Positions 1-9,489 of a DNA stretch of 11,208 nt are shown one piece after another. This DNA is from Euperipatoides rowelli. Lineage: Eukaryota; Onychophora; Udeonychophora; Euonychophora; Peripatopsidae. The position numbers and the translations under genes were made by a program. Position 1 is the first letter of the stretch, and each line of letters opens with the position of its first letter. The DNA lies in assembly GCA_003024985.2 (NCBI GenBank), contig PXIH01S0010959.1, one strand, 5' to 3'. The notes beneath the pieces are model-generated. The model saw only the letters and a program-made list of their open reading frames with translations. It ran no database searches and was not told where the DNA came from.

Positions 1-1030
1 ATGTTATTTTTTTATATACCGGTAACCATTAAATGTATCACTTGATATCCTTTCAATAAAATAATTATTTAGGAGTTCCAATCCTAAAGTTTTCAGTGAG
101 AGTTTCAGGATTAGACTAAAAATCGTGGAAAAATTTTTGTGATTGACTCAATTCATAATGTATAGTTTCTAAACATATTAATGCTATTTCAATGACACAA
201 TTCCCTATAGAGAATTATTCATAGTGAGGTATACAAAATTCTATTGTTTCACTGAAAATAATGTGGAGTAAATATTAGGAACACATTTTTTTTTTTGGTA
301 ATTATTAACATTTTAATACAAAATCGAATAGCCTTCTCAGCTTCTTCTTTTTATAAAGCTTTTCTGATTTCTGCAAAAGATTCCCTTTAATCTTATATTA
401 ATATGACCTCTTCAAAATGATTAATTTTAAATACCTTATTACTTTTGAAGTATTATAATGTGCATAAAGAAGATAATAAGCATAAGTAAGAACAAAATTT
501 GGTTTTGAGATAAAAAATTAAATCTAAATCTAGCAATAAAGTTAATAAAGCCAAGCATAGCCATATTGTTGGTGTCAAAAATACCTATATTAAAAATGTT
601 GCAACTAAAAAAGAAAAAAAAGAAAAAAAAAGAAACAACTGTATGCTTGTATAATTGTACAGACATTACAATTCCTGAAAATGTAAAAATAAATTAAACA
701 ATGGACCTACTTATAATATAAAAGTTAGAAAGGGAGACATAGAAATATAGAAAACAAGTGCAATATTGAAAATTTACTAATCCAAATTTTAAAAATAAAA
801 AATTAAAATAGCAATCAGAATATAAAATAGAACTTGCAAATGCAAAAAAAAAAATAATAATTTATTGAGCAATATAGATAGAAAGGGTCTAAAAGAATAT
901 GAGAACGAATTTAAAGAAGTAAGAGAAACTAAGCATTTTTGTTTCTAATGATTTGAGTCATGATGGTAGACAAATATAGCAGTTATGGATTGTAAAGAAT
1001 ATAAAAAACTAATGGAAATATTAATCTTTA
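1..1030. other. AT-rich non-coding DNA, no gene seen
   Basis: Part of the upstream intron or flank. It contains an A-rich stretch at 607-636 (A-runs broken by single G) and another A-run near 843-852. The minus-strand open frame across 439-666 simply reads this A-rich strand as a poly-Phe run and is not credible as a gene. No Gly-X-Y codons, splice-bounded exon or mobile-element end was recognised. Confidence 0.55.
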
Positions 1031-1101
1031 TACTTTCACTGTTAATATTAATATTGTGATTATTCAGGTCACAATATTAAAGTTAACAGTTAAAGTGAAA
1101 C
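1031..1101. repeat. Long imperfect inverted repeat (hairpin)
   Basis: Inner arms aatattgtga (1050-1059) and tcacaatatt (1069-1078) are perfectly complementary around a 9-nt loop. Pairing resumes outward: ctgttaa on the left matches ttaacag on the right, and ctttca matches tgaaag-like sequence with small gaps, reaching about 1031 and 1101. It could be the core of a small foldback/MITE remnant. No target duplication was identified. Confidence 0.6.
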
Positions 1102-2620
1102 ACACACTCAAAGATTTGTAGGCAGTTGAAAAAACTGAAGGCACTAAATTGGCTAAGAATATACTGCTTTAAATTAATATGGATGCAAAACACCAAACAT
1201 ATAATTTAGAAAAATGAAAATGTATAAAAGTCAGTGAAAATGAGACCAATTATTGGCAATGGATAACAAAAATAATCATAAATAAATATATTAATAAAGA
1301 GAATATAGTTATAAATCTTATTGATATAAGAAATAAACTTAGAAGCAGATATATACAAGAACACACTTACATGTTCTGTATAGATATTCACAATATGTAA
1401 AGTAATATATCCATTGAAAAAGTTATAACAAAAAGAAGTAAAAATTACTCCTAATCTGCTAAACCATATTCTATTCTTTGGAGCCAAACTTACCAACACT
1501 CACAATTTCATGTATTTGAGGATGAAAATTATCCTATTTGTTGTTAAAATTATACATGTCTTAAAAAGGCAGTATTATTGGATTATTCATTAAATTATTA
1601 TAAATTATGACCATTCAAAAAAAATTCCATAAAGATTCTAATTAAAGTGAGTATTGGGAAGGTAGAAAAAATCAGTGCCTTTCATTACTTGCGGAATTAA
1701 TTTGAGATAAGCCTAATTCATGAAGAATATTAAACATTAAGCTAAAGACAATTTCTGCCCTCCCCCAAAAAATAATTAAACAAAATAAAAGAGTTGCGTG
1801 GGGACTTTAGCCTAATTAGCCATTATTAGATCTATGCATAAACTCATTACATTGCAAGTCCATGCTAATATAAAGATAATGGCTAAGAAAGATAAAGTCT
1901 CTCCTACCCCATTCCTTTCAGAACATTAAATACTTTATTTAAAGTACTCTCAGCATCTTTTTTTAATAGTAAATTTTATTAATATGATCAACTTTAAATT
2001 ACTATAAGAAAACAAATTTGCTTTTTCCCTAAAAGTACAATCATCTGAGTAATTTATTAAATTGGATGTTTATTATCCCACCCCTCATCTCTACATTTAT
2101 ATTTAAAAAAAAAAAGGAAATAAAAAACAGTAGAAAGCCTATTTAAGCTAATAAAATAATTAATCTTATTATTTACTTAATATTTAAAATAAAATTTCAA
2201 AATTCTTAAAAAAAAAAAATTGAATGAAAAGTATTATTTTTTTGTATATTTTTTTTTACCTGGATCTAGCCGTGACTGGGACCAATAACTAAGCAACCCT
2301 TTACATCTCTTGATTTAGCCTAAATTTGCTAAATTTTTAATTGACTTCGTTTCTCCATATTATTATACAAGCAAATAATAATAATTATTTTTTTTTAATA
2401 AAATAAAATTGAAGTGTAGAAATATAATTAAAAATATGCTTTAATTAAATATTAAGAGTAAAATAAAAAGTTATTGTGATAAAAAAATATTTTATTATGG
2501 AAAAAGAAAATCAAGTTTTGCAGTTTGGGTTTCAAATTCCTTCAGATTTTTTATTTCCAATTTTTGATTCTATATAGTAGGCCTATACACTGCAGTTCGA
2601 CTAATTACAGAATTAAATGA
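1102..2620. other. AT-rich non-coding DNA, no gene seen
   Basis: No coding exon was found on either strand. The minus-strand open frame at 1206-1499 (97 codons) is rich in Phe/Ile/Tyr with no glycine repeat or recognisable domain, and is judged a chance frame. A small GC-richer island sits at 2258-2285 after a T-run; on the minus strand it begins Gly-Pro-Ser-His-Gly and then stops, so it is not a collagen exon. Many A- and T-runs of 8-12 bases occur (for example 2105-2115 and 2210-2219). Confidence 0.5.
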
Positions 2621-2748
2621 CTCATTATCATATAGTATGACTCTTCAGTATAAATAATTATTATTGTATAAAAATATGACTCACTCTAATGACTTATTGC
2701 AGTAAGTCATTATATGATTATACTGTATAAGTCATAATATGATTGAGC
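2621..2748. repeat. Nested inverted repeats, foldback/MITE-like
   Basis: The outer arms, about 2621-2653 and 2718-2748, are complementary with a few indels; shared cores are tcatat, tatgact and cagtataa. Inside them is a perfect 10-bp hairpin, taatgactta (2687-2696) with taagtcatta (2703-2712), loop ttgcag. The motif tgact(c/t) recurs five to six times across the segment. The nested arms and length of about 130 bp suit a palindromic MITE, but no clear target duplication was found, and AT-richness inflates pairing. Confidence 0.55.
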
Positions 2749-3245
2749 AAGACAAATAAGATAGAAAGTATGACTAGACTTATTATTTATTAAAACACAT
2801 TGTTCCTGGAAAAGTTAGTTTAAATGGAATAAGTTTGAAAAATAAAAATTAAAACTATTTGATATTTTATTTGTGTTAAAATAAAATAACTGATTCTTTA
2901 TTTATAGTTGAGAAGTTTTTTTTTTTGTGTGTGTGACATAGAGTTATCTTATTAAAGAAAATTACTGAGATAAAGCAGTGACATTTTAATTAATAGCCAT
3001 TATAAATTCGGTTATCAAAAATTGTTTTGCAGAAACTTATATTTAAATAGAAGAGCTTTGATTTTCAATGATCAATCTAAAGAATTATTACTGAATAATA
3101 ATATAACTATATTGTTTTTTTATGTCAGGTCTTACACAATAAGCAGGTAACATAATATCTCTTCTTCCATTGTTTTACAATATTTTCACTCCTCTTCCCC
3201 ACCTCCTTTCCTATTGCCTTTATTAGCAATCTTCAATTACATAGG
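2749..3245. other. AT-rich non-coding DNA, no gene seen
   Basis: T-run followed by a short GT repeat at about 2918-2935 and a pyrimidine-rich patch at about 3186-3220. The pyrimidine patch is followed by AG at 3225-3226, but no glycine-rich reading follows. Nothing else recognised. Confidence 0.5.
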
Positions 3246-3309
3246 TATAATATCATGGAATATTGAAATTTATTAATCCTGTTATCATATAATATTCCAT
3301 GATATTATA
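3246..3309. repeat. Perfect 19-bp inverted repeat
   Basis: tataatatcatggaatatt (3246-3264) is the exact reverse complement of 3291-3309, with a 26-nt spacer. A third, partial copy of the right arm's theme (gtggaatattatat) follows at about 3312-3325. A 19-bp perfect arm is longer than expected by chance even at this base composition. It may be a foldback element, TE terminus remnant or cruciform-forming site. Confidence 0.75.
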
Positions 3310-4378
3310 TTGTGGAATATTATATCCTTCTTGTAAATGTGGTCTCATAAGAACTGTCATTGTAATGCAAATATTTGTAATTTCCATGCATTTCAAAAAC
3401 ATCAGATTCTTAAACATTATATTTTATAAGACATTCATATAATTAAGATTTCATAATCTTAAGTTTCAGGATTTGATTATTTTAAAAAATGAACACGATC
3501 CCAATGTGTAGCATACCTCAATATTAATCTCAAAAGCATTAAGCAGAATCCCAATATATCCCTGTTTAATCTATTTACTGTTAACTTAGATATACTATCA
3601 CCAAAAACCTTATTAATGAATAAAGAATATAATTTATGAATTTCTCATTTTTTTAAAAAATGTATGTTCCTTAATATTTTAAATATTTGTTGATGTGTGA
3701 ACACACAAAAAAAAATACAACACACCAAACTTATGACATCGAATTAAATGTCACAATAGACTTTGTTTACTTTAAGTCTAATGCAATTCTAAGATAAAAA
3801 TTAAGTAACTGTACAGTTGTATAAATTTAGTAACTTCTTACATTTTTTGTTAATTGCATAGCTTATTGATTTAGTATTTAATATAACATCTAAAATGTCA
3901 CATTCTGATGATGAGTAAGATATACAAGCATATTTCTATGAGTCTCTGCAACCGCCGTTATCCAGCTATGAATTAATCACAACTTCACATATTTTCAACA
4001 TTTGTCCCTCATCCCATATGATCTCTATACGGGGTGCTATATTTTCCGTATAATGCCAAATACATTTGGCCAATTTGTTATTAGTGTACAAAATATCATG
4101 AAATGATTGTATGCATTCATTCAATTTCTGAATTCAACAATTGAATGTCATCACTATTTGATAACATTTTTGACTAGAATGAAAATGCAAATGAGTATGC
4201 ACTAATCTCATTCGTACTTCATGACTACACCTAAGAGAACATGTAATATTACTTGTTCATCACTTAAAATAATTAGTCAATTTTAATTGTATCATTGCTA
4301 TTTTGATTTTTGATTTTTTTTTTAAATAAATTGACTCTATTTGTCATTACTTGACAAACAAATAGCTTACTATAAATA
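3310..4378. other. AT-rich non-coding DNA, no gene seen
   Basis: Contains a 12-bp perfect palindrome aactgtacagtt (3807-3818) and a slightly GC-richer block at about 3940-4050 (cgccgttatccagct..., then tacggggtgc) that may be a decayed repeat. No open frame of note and no Gly-X-Y segment on either strand. Confidence 0.5.
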
Positions 4379-4426
4379 ATGTGAGTTGATATGAACTTAA
4401 CATTACTCGTAAACATCAACCCACAT
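4379..4426. repeat. Imperfect 12-bp inverted repeat
   Basis: atgtgagttgat (4379-4390) pairs with atcaacccacat (4415-4426) at 11 of 12 positions across a 24-nt loop. No wider structure was recognised. Confidence 0.5.
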
Positions 4427-4507
4427 CAATCAATAACTTAAAATAAACCTTTATAAAGTGATTTTGAATAAATTTGAATGAATTTATAACAGAAAAAAAT
4501 AAAAATT

Positions 4508-4578
4508 GATTTTTTATTGACTTGAACCGGCAACGCTGGAGATCGAGTCATTCATCATGGCCACTTGACCAAGCACCG
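4508..4578 (-). pseudogene. tRNA-like fragment / tRNA-derived SINE head
   Basis: On the minus strand, tggtcaagtgg (4561-4571) fits the RNA polymerase III A box TRGYNNARNGG, and ggttcaagtca (4518-4528) fits the B box core GTTCRANNC. Their starts are 43 bases apart, the usual spacing in an intron-less tRNA gene. A D-arm can be drawn: 4-bp stem 4569-4566 with 4557-4554 and an 8-nt loop. The T stem, anticodon stem and acceptor stem do not pair, so this is not a functional tRNA. It is most likely a tRNA pseudogene or the promoter head of a tRNA-derived SINE. T-runs follow soon after the B box on that strand. A SINE body and tail were not delimited. Confidence 0.55.
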
Positions 4579-4744
4579 AAGGGCAATTTTTAATTTTTGT
4601 AGTAATAAAGATTTTTCTCCCCCTCTTCCCTACCTCCATTATTGTTATCAGCATATAATGACAGCCCTATTTACTGATAAAAGTAAATTAAAGGTAAAAA
4701 GGGAAACTGGAATTGTTACTATACAGAATGCTAGATTAGAAGAT

Positions 4745-4781
4745 TCTATATATTAATCTATATATTAGATTAATATATAGA
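4745..4781. repeat. Perfect 15-bp hairpin flanked by a direct repeat
   Basis: tctatatattaatct (4745-4759) and agattaatatataga (4767-4781) are exact reverse complements around the loop atatatt. The direct repeat gctagattaga occurs at both sides (about 4730 and 4784). This suggests local duplication or slippage at a hairpin, or the remnant of a foldback element. Confidence 0.7.
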
Positions 4782-5927
4782 TTGCTAGATTAGATTACTA
4801 ACATAATTAGTAAAGTGATGTCATTGAACTGTACACACAAAAAAAAAAACAAAAGCAGAAATGGAATGGTGACCTGAAAATTTGTAAATTATAATAACTA
4901 AACTGAACAGTACATAATAGGGGATTAAAATTTATTTGTATCTTTTTTTTTCTTAATCTGATTTTAAATTCATTATGTAATGTTGTTTTTTTGGTGATAG
5001 TATACCTTTAAGTGGAAGAGAAAAAATTCTTTACTGAAAATGAATCCAATGATTGACTCACTCACTATCTAACTCATTCTCACACCTTGCATACAGCTCT
5101 CTTATCACAAAATAGCAATCATTTTGGATGTCACCATTTTTTTCAAAGTACAGAGATAATAAAATTATCATTGATCGTGTGATTGACCTAAATATCATGC
5201 TCATGGCAACTTATTTGCATCTATTTTTAAGTACAGAATTATTTAAATTGAACAATTCCATCTTGGATCTCCACTTTGAATTGCAATGCTGTTATTCATT
5301 ATATATTTAGCATAAATTCAGAGCAGCATATCCTTGCATAGGTACAGAGATAACTCAATATCATATCTTTGCACTAGTTTTAGGGAACATACAGCATTAT
5401 CATACCTTTACACAAGTATGGATCCTTATCATATGGGTAAATTCATGAAAGGATTAAAATTAACTAGTTAAGATAATAATAATTGTTTTGTTCTTTAAGA
5501 ATATCTTATAAATGTTGTATAATATTAAGTATATCTCCCACAATATTTGTCACACATAATGACAAGAATATAAATTCCATCTAAAGAAGTATTAAAATGT
5601 CCATCTCATTTATTTTGATAAAGTAATGCTTTGAATGTAATGAATCATATAAATGTATAAGATGGAGATTAATGTCCTAAAATGTTATATACAATTATTA
5701 CTTACAGTATATGCCAGTTTATACAGAATCAATTTACTAATTCAATAATATTGCATCCAGAATTTGCATGGTTAATTTTCTCTTTTTTCTGTGTGTGTGC
5801 AATAACAATCATTTCATTGCAACATAAACTTTTCAATTTTAAATTTTATTTATTTTTATTATGTGATCTTTTGTGTGGATTTTTTTTTTTTTTACTGTTT
5901 ACCATTTTTATATTAGTTGTTTTCCAA
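4782..5927. other. AT-rich non-coding DNA before exon A, no gene seen
   Basis: Contains an A-run at 4839-4850 and a set of diverged short repeats of the form catat(c/a)c(c/t)ttgca(c/t) at about 5327, 5362 and 5401, spaced 35 and 39 bases. It also has a T14 run at 5880-5893. The open frames at 5128-5310 and 5682-6014 are hydrophobic chance frames; the second overlaps exon A in the wrong frame. Confidence 0.5.
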
Positions 5928-5947
5928 AATCCTTTCTTTTATTGCAG
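5928..5947 (+). promoter_or_regulatory. Splice acceptor of collagen exon A
   Basis: A pyrimidine-rich stretch (cctttcttttattgcag) ends in CAG directly before the first Gly codon. A T14 run lies about 55 bases upstream (5880-5893). The branch point cannot be chosen with confidence. Confidence 0.7.
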
Positions 5948-5974
5948 GGTCCACCTGGACCAAAAGGATTTAAG
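5948..5974 (+). CDS. Collagen internal exon A (27 nt, partial gene)
   Basis: This exon encodes GPPGPKGFK, three perfect Gly-X-Y triplets of a collagen triple helix. Prolines sit at X and Y, and Lys is in the Y position twice. It is preceded by a pyrimidine-rich tract and CAG (acceptor AG at 5946-5947) and followed by AAG|GTATGA (donor GT at 5975-5976). Reading through the donor would hit an in-frame TGA at 5978-5980, so splicing is needed. Both ends are phase 0, and the reading joins exon B (8467) without breaking the triplet pattern. The length is 27 bases, half of the 54-base unit common in fibrillar collagen genes. In general a collagen chain is secreted and trimerises through such triplets; the collagen type cannot be told from nine residues. 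The open frame covering this area (5682-6014) is a different reading frame and is not the product. Short length is the main doubt. Confidence 0.8.
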
Positions 5975-8466
5975 GTATGACATGCAACTTGCCATCACAG
6001 TGGTTAAAACCTGAAATATGAAAATGATAATATAAGTTGTAAATGTTGTTAGCAATAATTTATTGACATTTTCAAAATATTTATTATCTCAAATTAAATA
6101 TTCCTTAATTTATTTATTTAAGTTGTGTGTAAACAATATATCCCGATATGTTATTGCACACTGTGTCTTATATATATACTCAAATCAAATACTGGTCATG
6201 CAAATATGTTTGAACATTATTAATAGTTTGTTATTAATAACTTGCTGTACTAGTAATGAACTTTCCCTTATTTAACCTCAATCAACATAAGGTAAACGTT
6301 TTGTATGCCACACTGCAAAAATTGAAATAGAATCAATGTGTATTGTATTATTAAATATTAAATATACTAAAATAAATAAATGAAAAAATTATTTAAAGTT
6401 TTAAAAAAAATCTTAAATATTATTGATAAAGAAATAAAAACAGAAAAAAGAGGGTTAATATGTATGATATTCATTAAAACTTCTCGATAGACAATAATAT
6501 TCTGCCGGTTATTACCACCATGTTGGTTATTATTTTGATGATGTATAAAGACCTAACTTGTGCTAATGCATGGGATTGTTATAAGTAAATGCATTGTTGT
6601 CAAGATCAAAAGGAGAGAAAAAAATATTTACACACGCAGAGACAACTTAAAATTAAAGATAGTTAGATTTGACCAACTTAGCTTCCATATTGTTAACATT
6701 ATATACAAAATCATAATTTACTCATTGCATCAGATATATTTTCTGTTTAATGATGAAATTACAACCTTATAATCTAAATGCCATCATTAATACAATACTG
6801 AGACGATGATAGAATTCAAACTTACAAATATTTAACATCGGTGACAACAAAATTAAATAATATTAATGATACATTTATAAACATTAATATTAGACTAGTT
6901 AATTATAATATACATTATAATTAATTTATAGATTCCACCAAAAATTAGTTTTCTTTGAATCTATCCATCATAGAAAAAGCAAATACAAGCATTAATAAAT
7001 AAACTAATAAATAACGTCAGAATGAACTGTTCTATATAAATCATTATTATATAGATTTGGCTGGCAGAGAAAGGATGCTAGAGTTCTACTTTAACCATTT
7101 TAATCGAGCTAAATCATAAATTTCTGAAAATTATAAATTTAATCATCACTTTGCATGCAAGTTTTTACTCAAAAATGTAGTCTATAAAAATCGCAAATAC
7201 TATAAAAAGGAATAATATTTCAACACAATAAAAATTGCTAACCACCCTCTTTAAAATCACACTAATTAACATGTTATTCAAAAGTTTAGAAATATAAAAT
7301 TATCTTAAAATGTATCAAATGGAGATTTACATTATCTGCTTCACGTTACTATATATTGTGCTCATTTAGTGAAATGTGGAAGTGATACATGTATGCATGA
7401 ATGAAAAAAAAGTATATTATCTAATTTAGTTACTCTTCAATGTAAATGATATAAATATATTGAAATACTTATAACTACTACCAGTCTAGTAATATAATTA
7501 TAGCTGCCCTCAATATATAGGAAGAAGCAAATTAGACCAATTAATCACAAATCACAGGTGTCAAGTTCACTTACATTTTAGATGCTTAAATAAAGTCACT
7601 GACATAACTTCTAGATTAGAACAACTGATCATTCTATAAAGCTATAGATCTACTCTAAGATTTAAAAGTGAAAAAATTGAATAATTAACAATAATATTTT
7701 TTCTTCACATTTTCAAATTATGAGGAACACCAAGTTACTATAAACAGCAATGAAAGCCACTAAATTTAATAAATTTGAAATTTATGGTATATTATAACAG
7801 AATGAAAATAAGCTCTCATCAAATATAATATCAGCTATGAAATTCAGGATTTTAACATCCTGTAAAGTTCTAATAGCTATAAAACCCAAGATTATCTTAA
7901 AGCATTTAAACAAAGCTTAAATAAATATTTTAATTAATCTAACCAAAAAGAAATTCATCCTAAGCATTTAAAAAATAATAATAATCAAGAACTATTCATT
8001 AATTGGAGTCATAATTAAGTTTTTCTTCAACTACTGCAGGAACATTTCTATTTAAAGGAGAATCCATTTTAACCCATAATTCACAAATTACTGTTAAATC
8101 TAATCTTAATAATGAATATATAATTTATTTTTATTTATTAATTTTTAAAATGATTTTTTTTTATAAGTTTTAGAATTATTGTAGAGTAATGAGATATTTT
8201 AATATTGTAGCCAAGTAGAAGAATGTTAAATTTGATTAGTTTGGACAAATATATTAGAATAGTATTTCTATTAACTCTAATACTATTGTTATAAATCCTT
8301 CTTTTCTAGGCTATACAATTTCCTTAGGTTTTAAACAATATTATTTGTTACATATTTCTACATCATTTAATCATTTATAATTTAAATCATATTTTCATAT
8401 ATTTCTTGCAGAACATATTTTTTCTTTTTTCTTTTCTTTCCTTTTCCTTTTTATTGATTATTGTAG
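5975..8466 (+). other. Collagen intron between exons A and B (2,492 nt)
   Basis: GT...AG intron (GTATGA donor, TGTAG acceptor) between two phase-0 collagen exons. The content is AT-rich and low in complexity, with no third Gly-X-Y segment on either strand. It holds several perfect short hairpins: 6217-6240 (9-bp arms, 6-nt loop), 6899-6924 (11-bp arms, 4-nt loop), 7031-7055 (9-bp arms, 7-nt loop) and 8258-8287 (9-bp arms, 12-nt loop). In DNA this AT-rich such arms can arise by chance, so no function is assigned. Open frames in it (6063-6275 and 6560-6772) are chance frames rich in Ile/Leu/Asn/Lys with no recognisable domain. Confidence 0.65.
8418..8466 (+). promoter_or_regulatory. 35-base polypyrimidine tract and splice acceptor of exon B
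   Basis: Positions 8418-8452 are uninterrupted C/T, followed by ttattgattattgtag and the exon. This is a strong 3' splice signal, although the tract ends 14 bases from the AG. A second TTGCAG at 8406-8411 is a possible competing acceptor, but using it would put exon B out of frame (55 bases difference), so it is not favoured. Confidence 0.7.
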
Positions 8467-8526
8467 GGTGAACCAGGTAATATATTTAATGCACTGCACA
8501 TGTTGCGGGGACCATCCGGTTTACCA
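8467..8526 (+). CDS. Collagen internal exon B with interrupted Gly-X-Y (60 nt, partial gene)
   Basis: The exon encodes GEPGNIFNALHMLRGPSGLP: one full triplet, then Gly followed by ten non-glycine residues (NIFNALHMLR), then GPS and GLP. The acceptor is TGTAG|GGT after a long pyrimidine tract. An in-frame TAG lies directly upstream (8464-8466). The donor is CCA|GTAAGT, and the intron reads into a stop within a few codons. Both ends are phase 0, matching exon A. The return of GPSGLP exactly up to a consensus donor argues that the interruption is genuinely coded. Interruptions of this kind are known in basement-membrane (type IV), FACIT and transmembrane collagens. The 'LRGP' re-entry also loosely recalls the junction just before the major helix in type V/XI-like fibrillar chains, but this is only a weak resemblance. 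An internal CAG|GTAATA (8474-8482) could serve as an alternative donor, leaving a 10-base exon, which seems unlikely. Confidence 0.8.
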
Positions 8527-9408
8527 GTAAGTATTATATATTTTTAAATAAAACTGATGAATAAATAGGTTAATTACTTTTCAAAAGGAGGATTATTTTT
8601 TAAAAAAATTATTTTTCTTCTTCATTTAAAAAAGATGCATTGTTATAACATTTAATTTGTGCCGTTGAAATAAACAAGGATTCACTATGAAGTTGAGAAC
8701 CTTTTATGACATGGAATGTATTGTACATCATTGATTGTTATTATTAACCATACATTATCATTTATAATCATTAATAATAGTTCAATTACATAAATAAATC
8801 AAAATGTTTTAATTTATAATCATTAAATACATTTATATTTCTTATAAAAAGGTCTGTATCTTTATTATGAACCTTGTCTGTTTCAAGAGCACAACATCCT
8901 TTTGGTTATATACTGTATTTCTGTAACCCTTTCTCCAGATTATCTATAACTTCATTATTTTATATTATTTTAAACTATCATATTTGCATGAGTTTATGTT
9001 AGGATATTTAGTCAGTGAACAAGATTTCTTTAGTTAGTTTCTTTGTGTTTAAAAAAATTATGCTTTGTTTTCATTCTATTTTAGTAAATGTTTTACTTAC
9101 AACAAAATAGTTGAGGTAATAACATTATGTTCTTTAATTTTTAAATGGACAGGCAATTCTTTATAATTTTTAACAAGAAAATAACTTCTAAGATTTCATC
9201 TGAAATAAAGACAGGCAATATATTAGCTCATTAAAATATGAAACAAAATCATTTAGGATGCAAAATACAATTTTATCAATGAAAAATCCTTTGGCTTATT
9301 CAGTGTATAAATTATGGCTTATGCCTTTTTTGTTGTTACATTAATCACTCATAGCATAACATTCTTTATTGGCTAATGCTGAATAATTAATATGAACTGC
9401 ATTTTGGG
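8527..9408 (+). other. 5' part of the downstream collagen intron
   Basis: Begins with the consensus donor GTAAGT and continues to the window end without another recognisable collagen exon, so this intron exceeds 2.6 kb. Before the repeats it is AT-rich and featureless apart from a direct repeat of tttataatcatta at about 8761 and 8813. Confidence 0.55.
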
Positions 9409-9432
9409 TTATTATTATTATTATTATTATTA

Positions 9433-9475
<43 letters not shown>

Positions 9476-9489
9476 TTTTTTTTTTTTTT
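9409..9489. repeat. ATT trinucleotide microsatellite running into T16
   Basis: About 21 near-perfect ATT units span 9409-9473, with one interruption near 9431-9435 where a base is lost. They are followed at once by 16 T (9474-9489). The array is long enough to be length-polymorphic and is a likely site of assembly error. It lies at the apparent left edge of the repeat-rich region. Confidence 0.9.

Noticed and set aside
439-666. 75-codon minus-strand open frame
   Set aside because: It is largely translation of an A/T homopolymer region (a poly-Phe run) with no recognisable domain.
1206-1499. 97-codon minus-strand open frame
   Set aside because: Phe/Ile/Tyr-rich composition is expected from AT-rich DNA. 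No domain, no splice context and no similarity were recognised.
2258-2285. Possible minus-strand collagen exon (Gly-Pro-Ser-His-Gly)
   Set aside because: A stop codon follows immediately and the next codons contain no Gly-X-Y pattern.
3940-4050. GC-richer block as a coding exon
   Set aside because: Both strands have stops and no convincing splice-bounded or Gly-X-Y reading. It may be a decayed repeat, but no family was recognised.
4508-4578. Functional tRNA gene
   Set aside because: Only the D arm pairs. The acceptor, anticodon and T stems do not form.
5682-6014. 110-codon open frame overlapping exon A
   Set aside because: It is hydrophobic, reads exon A out of frame and crosses its splice sites. 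The Gly-X-Y reading lies in another frame.
6899-6924. 11-bp AT hairpin as a regulatory element
   Set aside because: Composed only of A/T apart from the loop C, and comparable hairpins are frequent throughout this intron, so chance is sufficient.
8406-8411. Alternative acceptor TTGCAG upstream of exon B
   Set aside because: Using it adds 55 bases, shifting exon B out of frame and adding a poly-pyrimidine-coded stretch.
8474-8482. Internal donor CAG|GTAATA within exon B
   Set aside because: It would leave a 10-base exon in a different phase. The downstream GPSGLP followed by GTAAGT is a better explanation.
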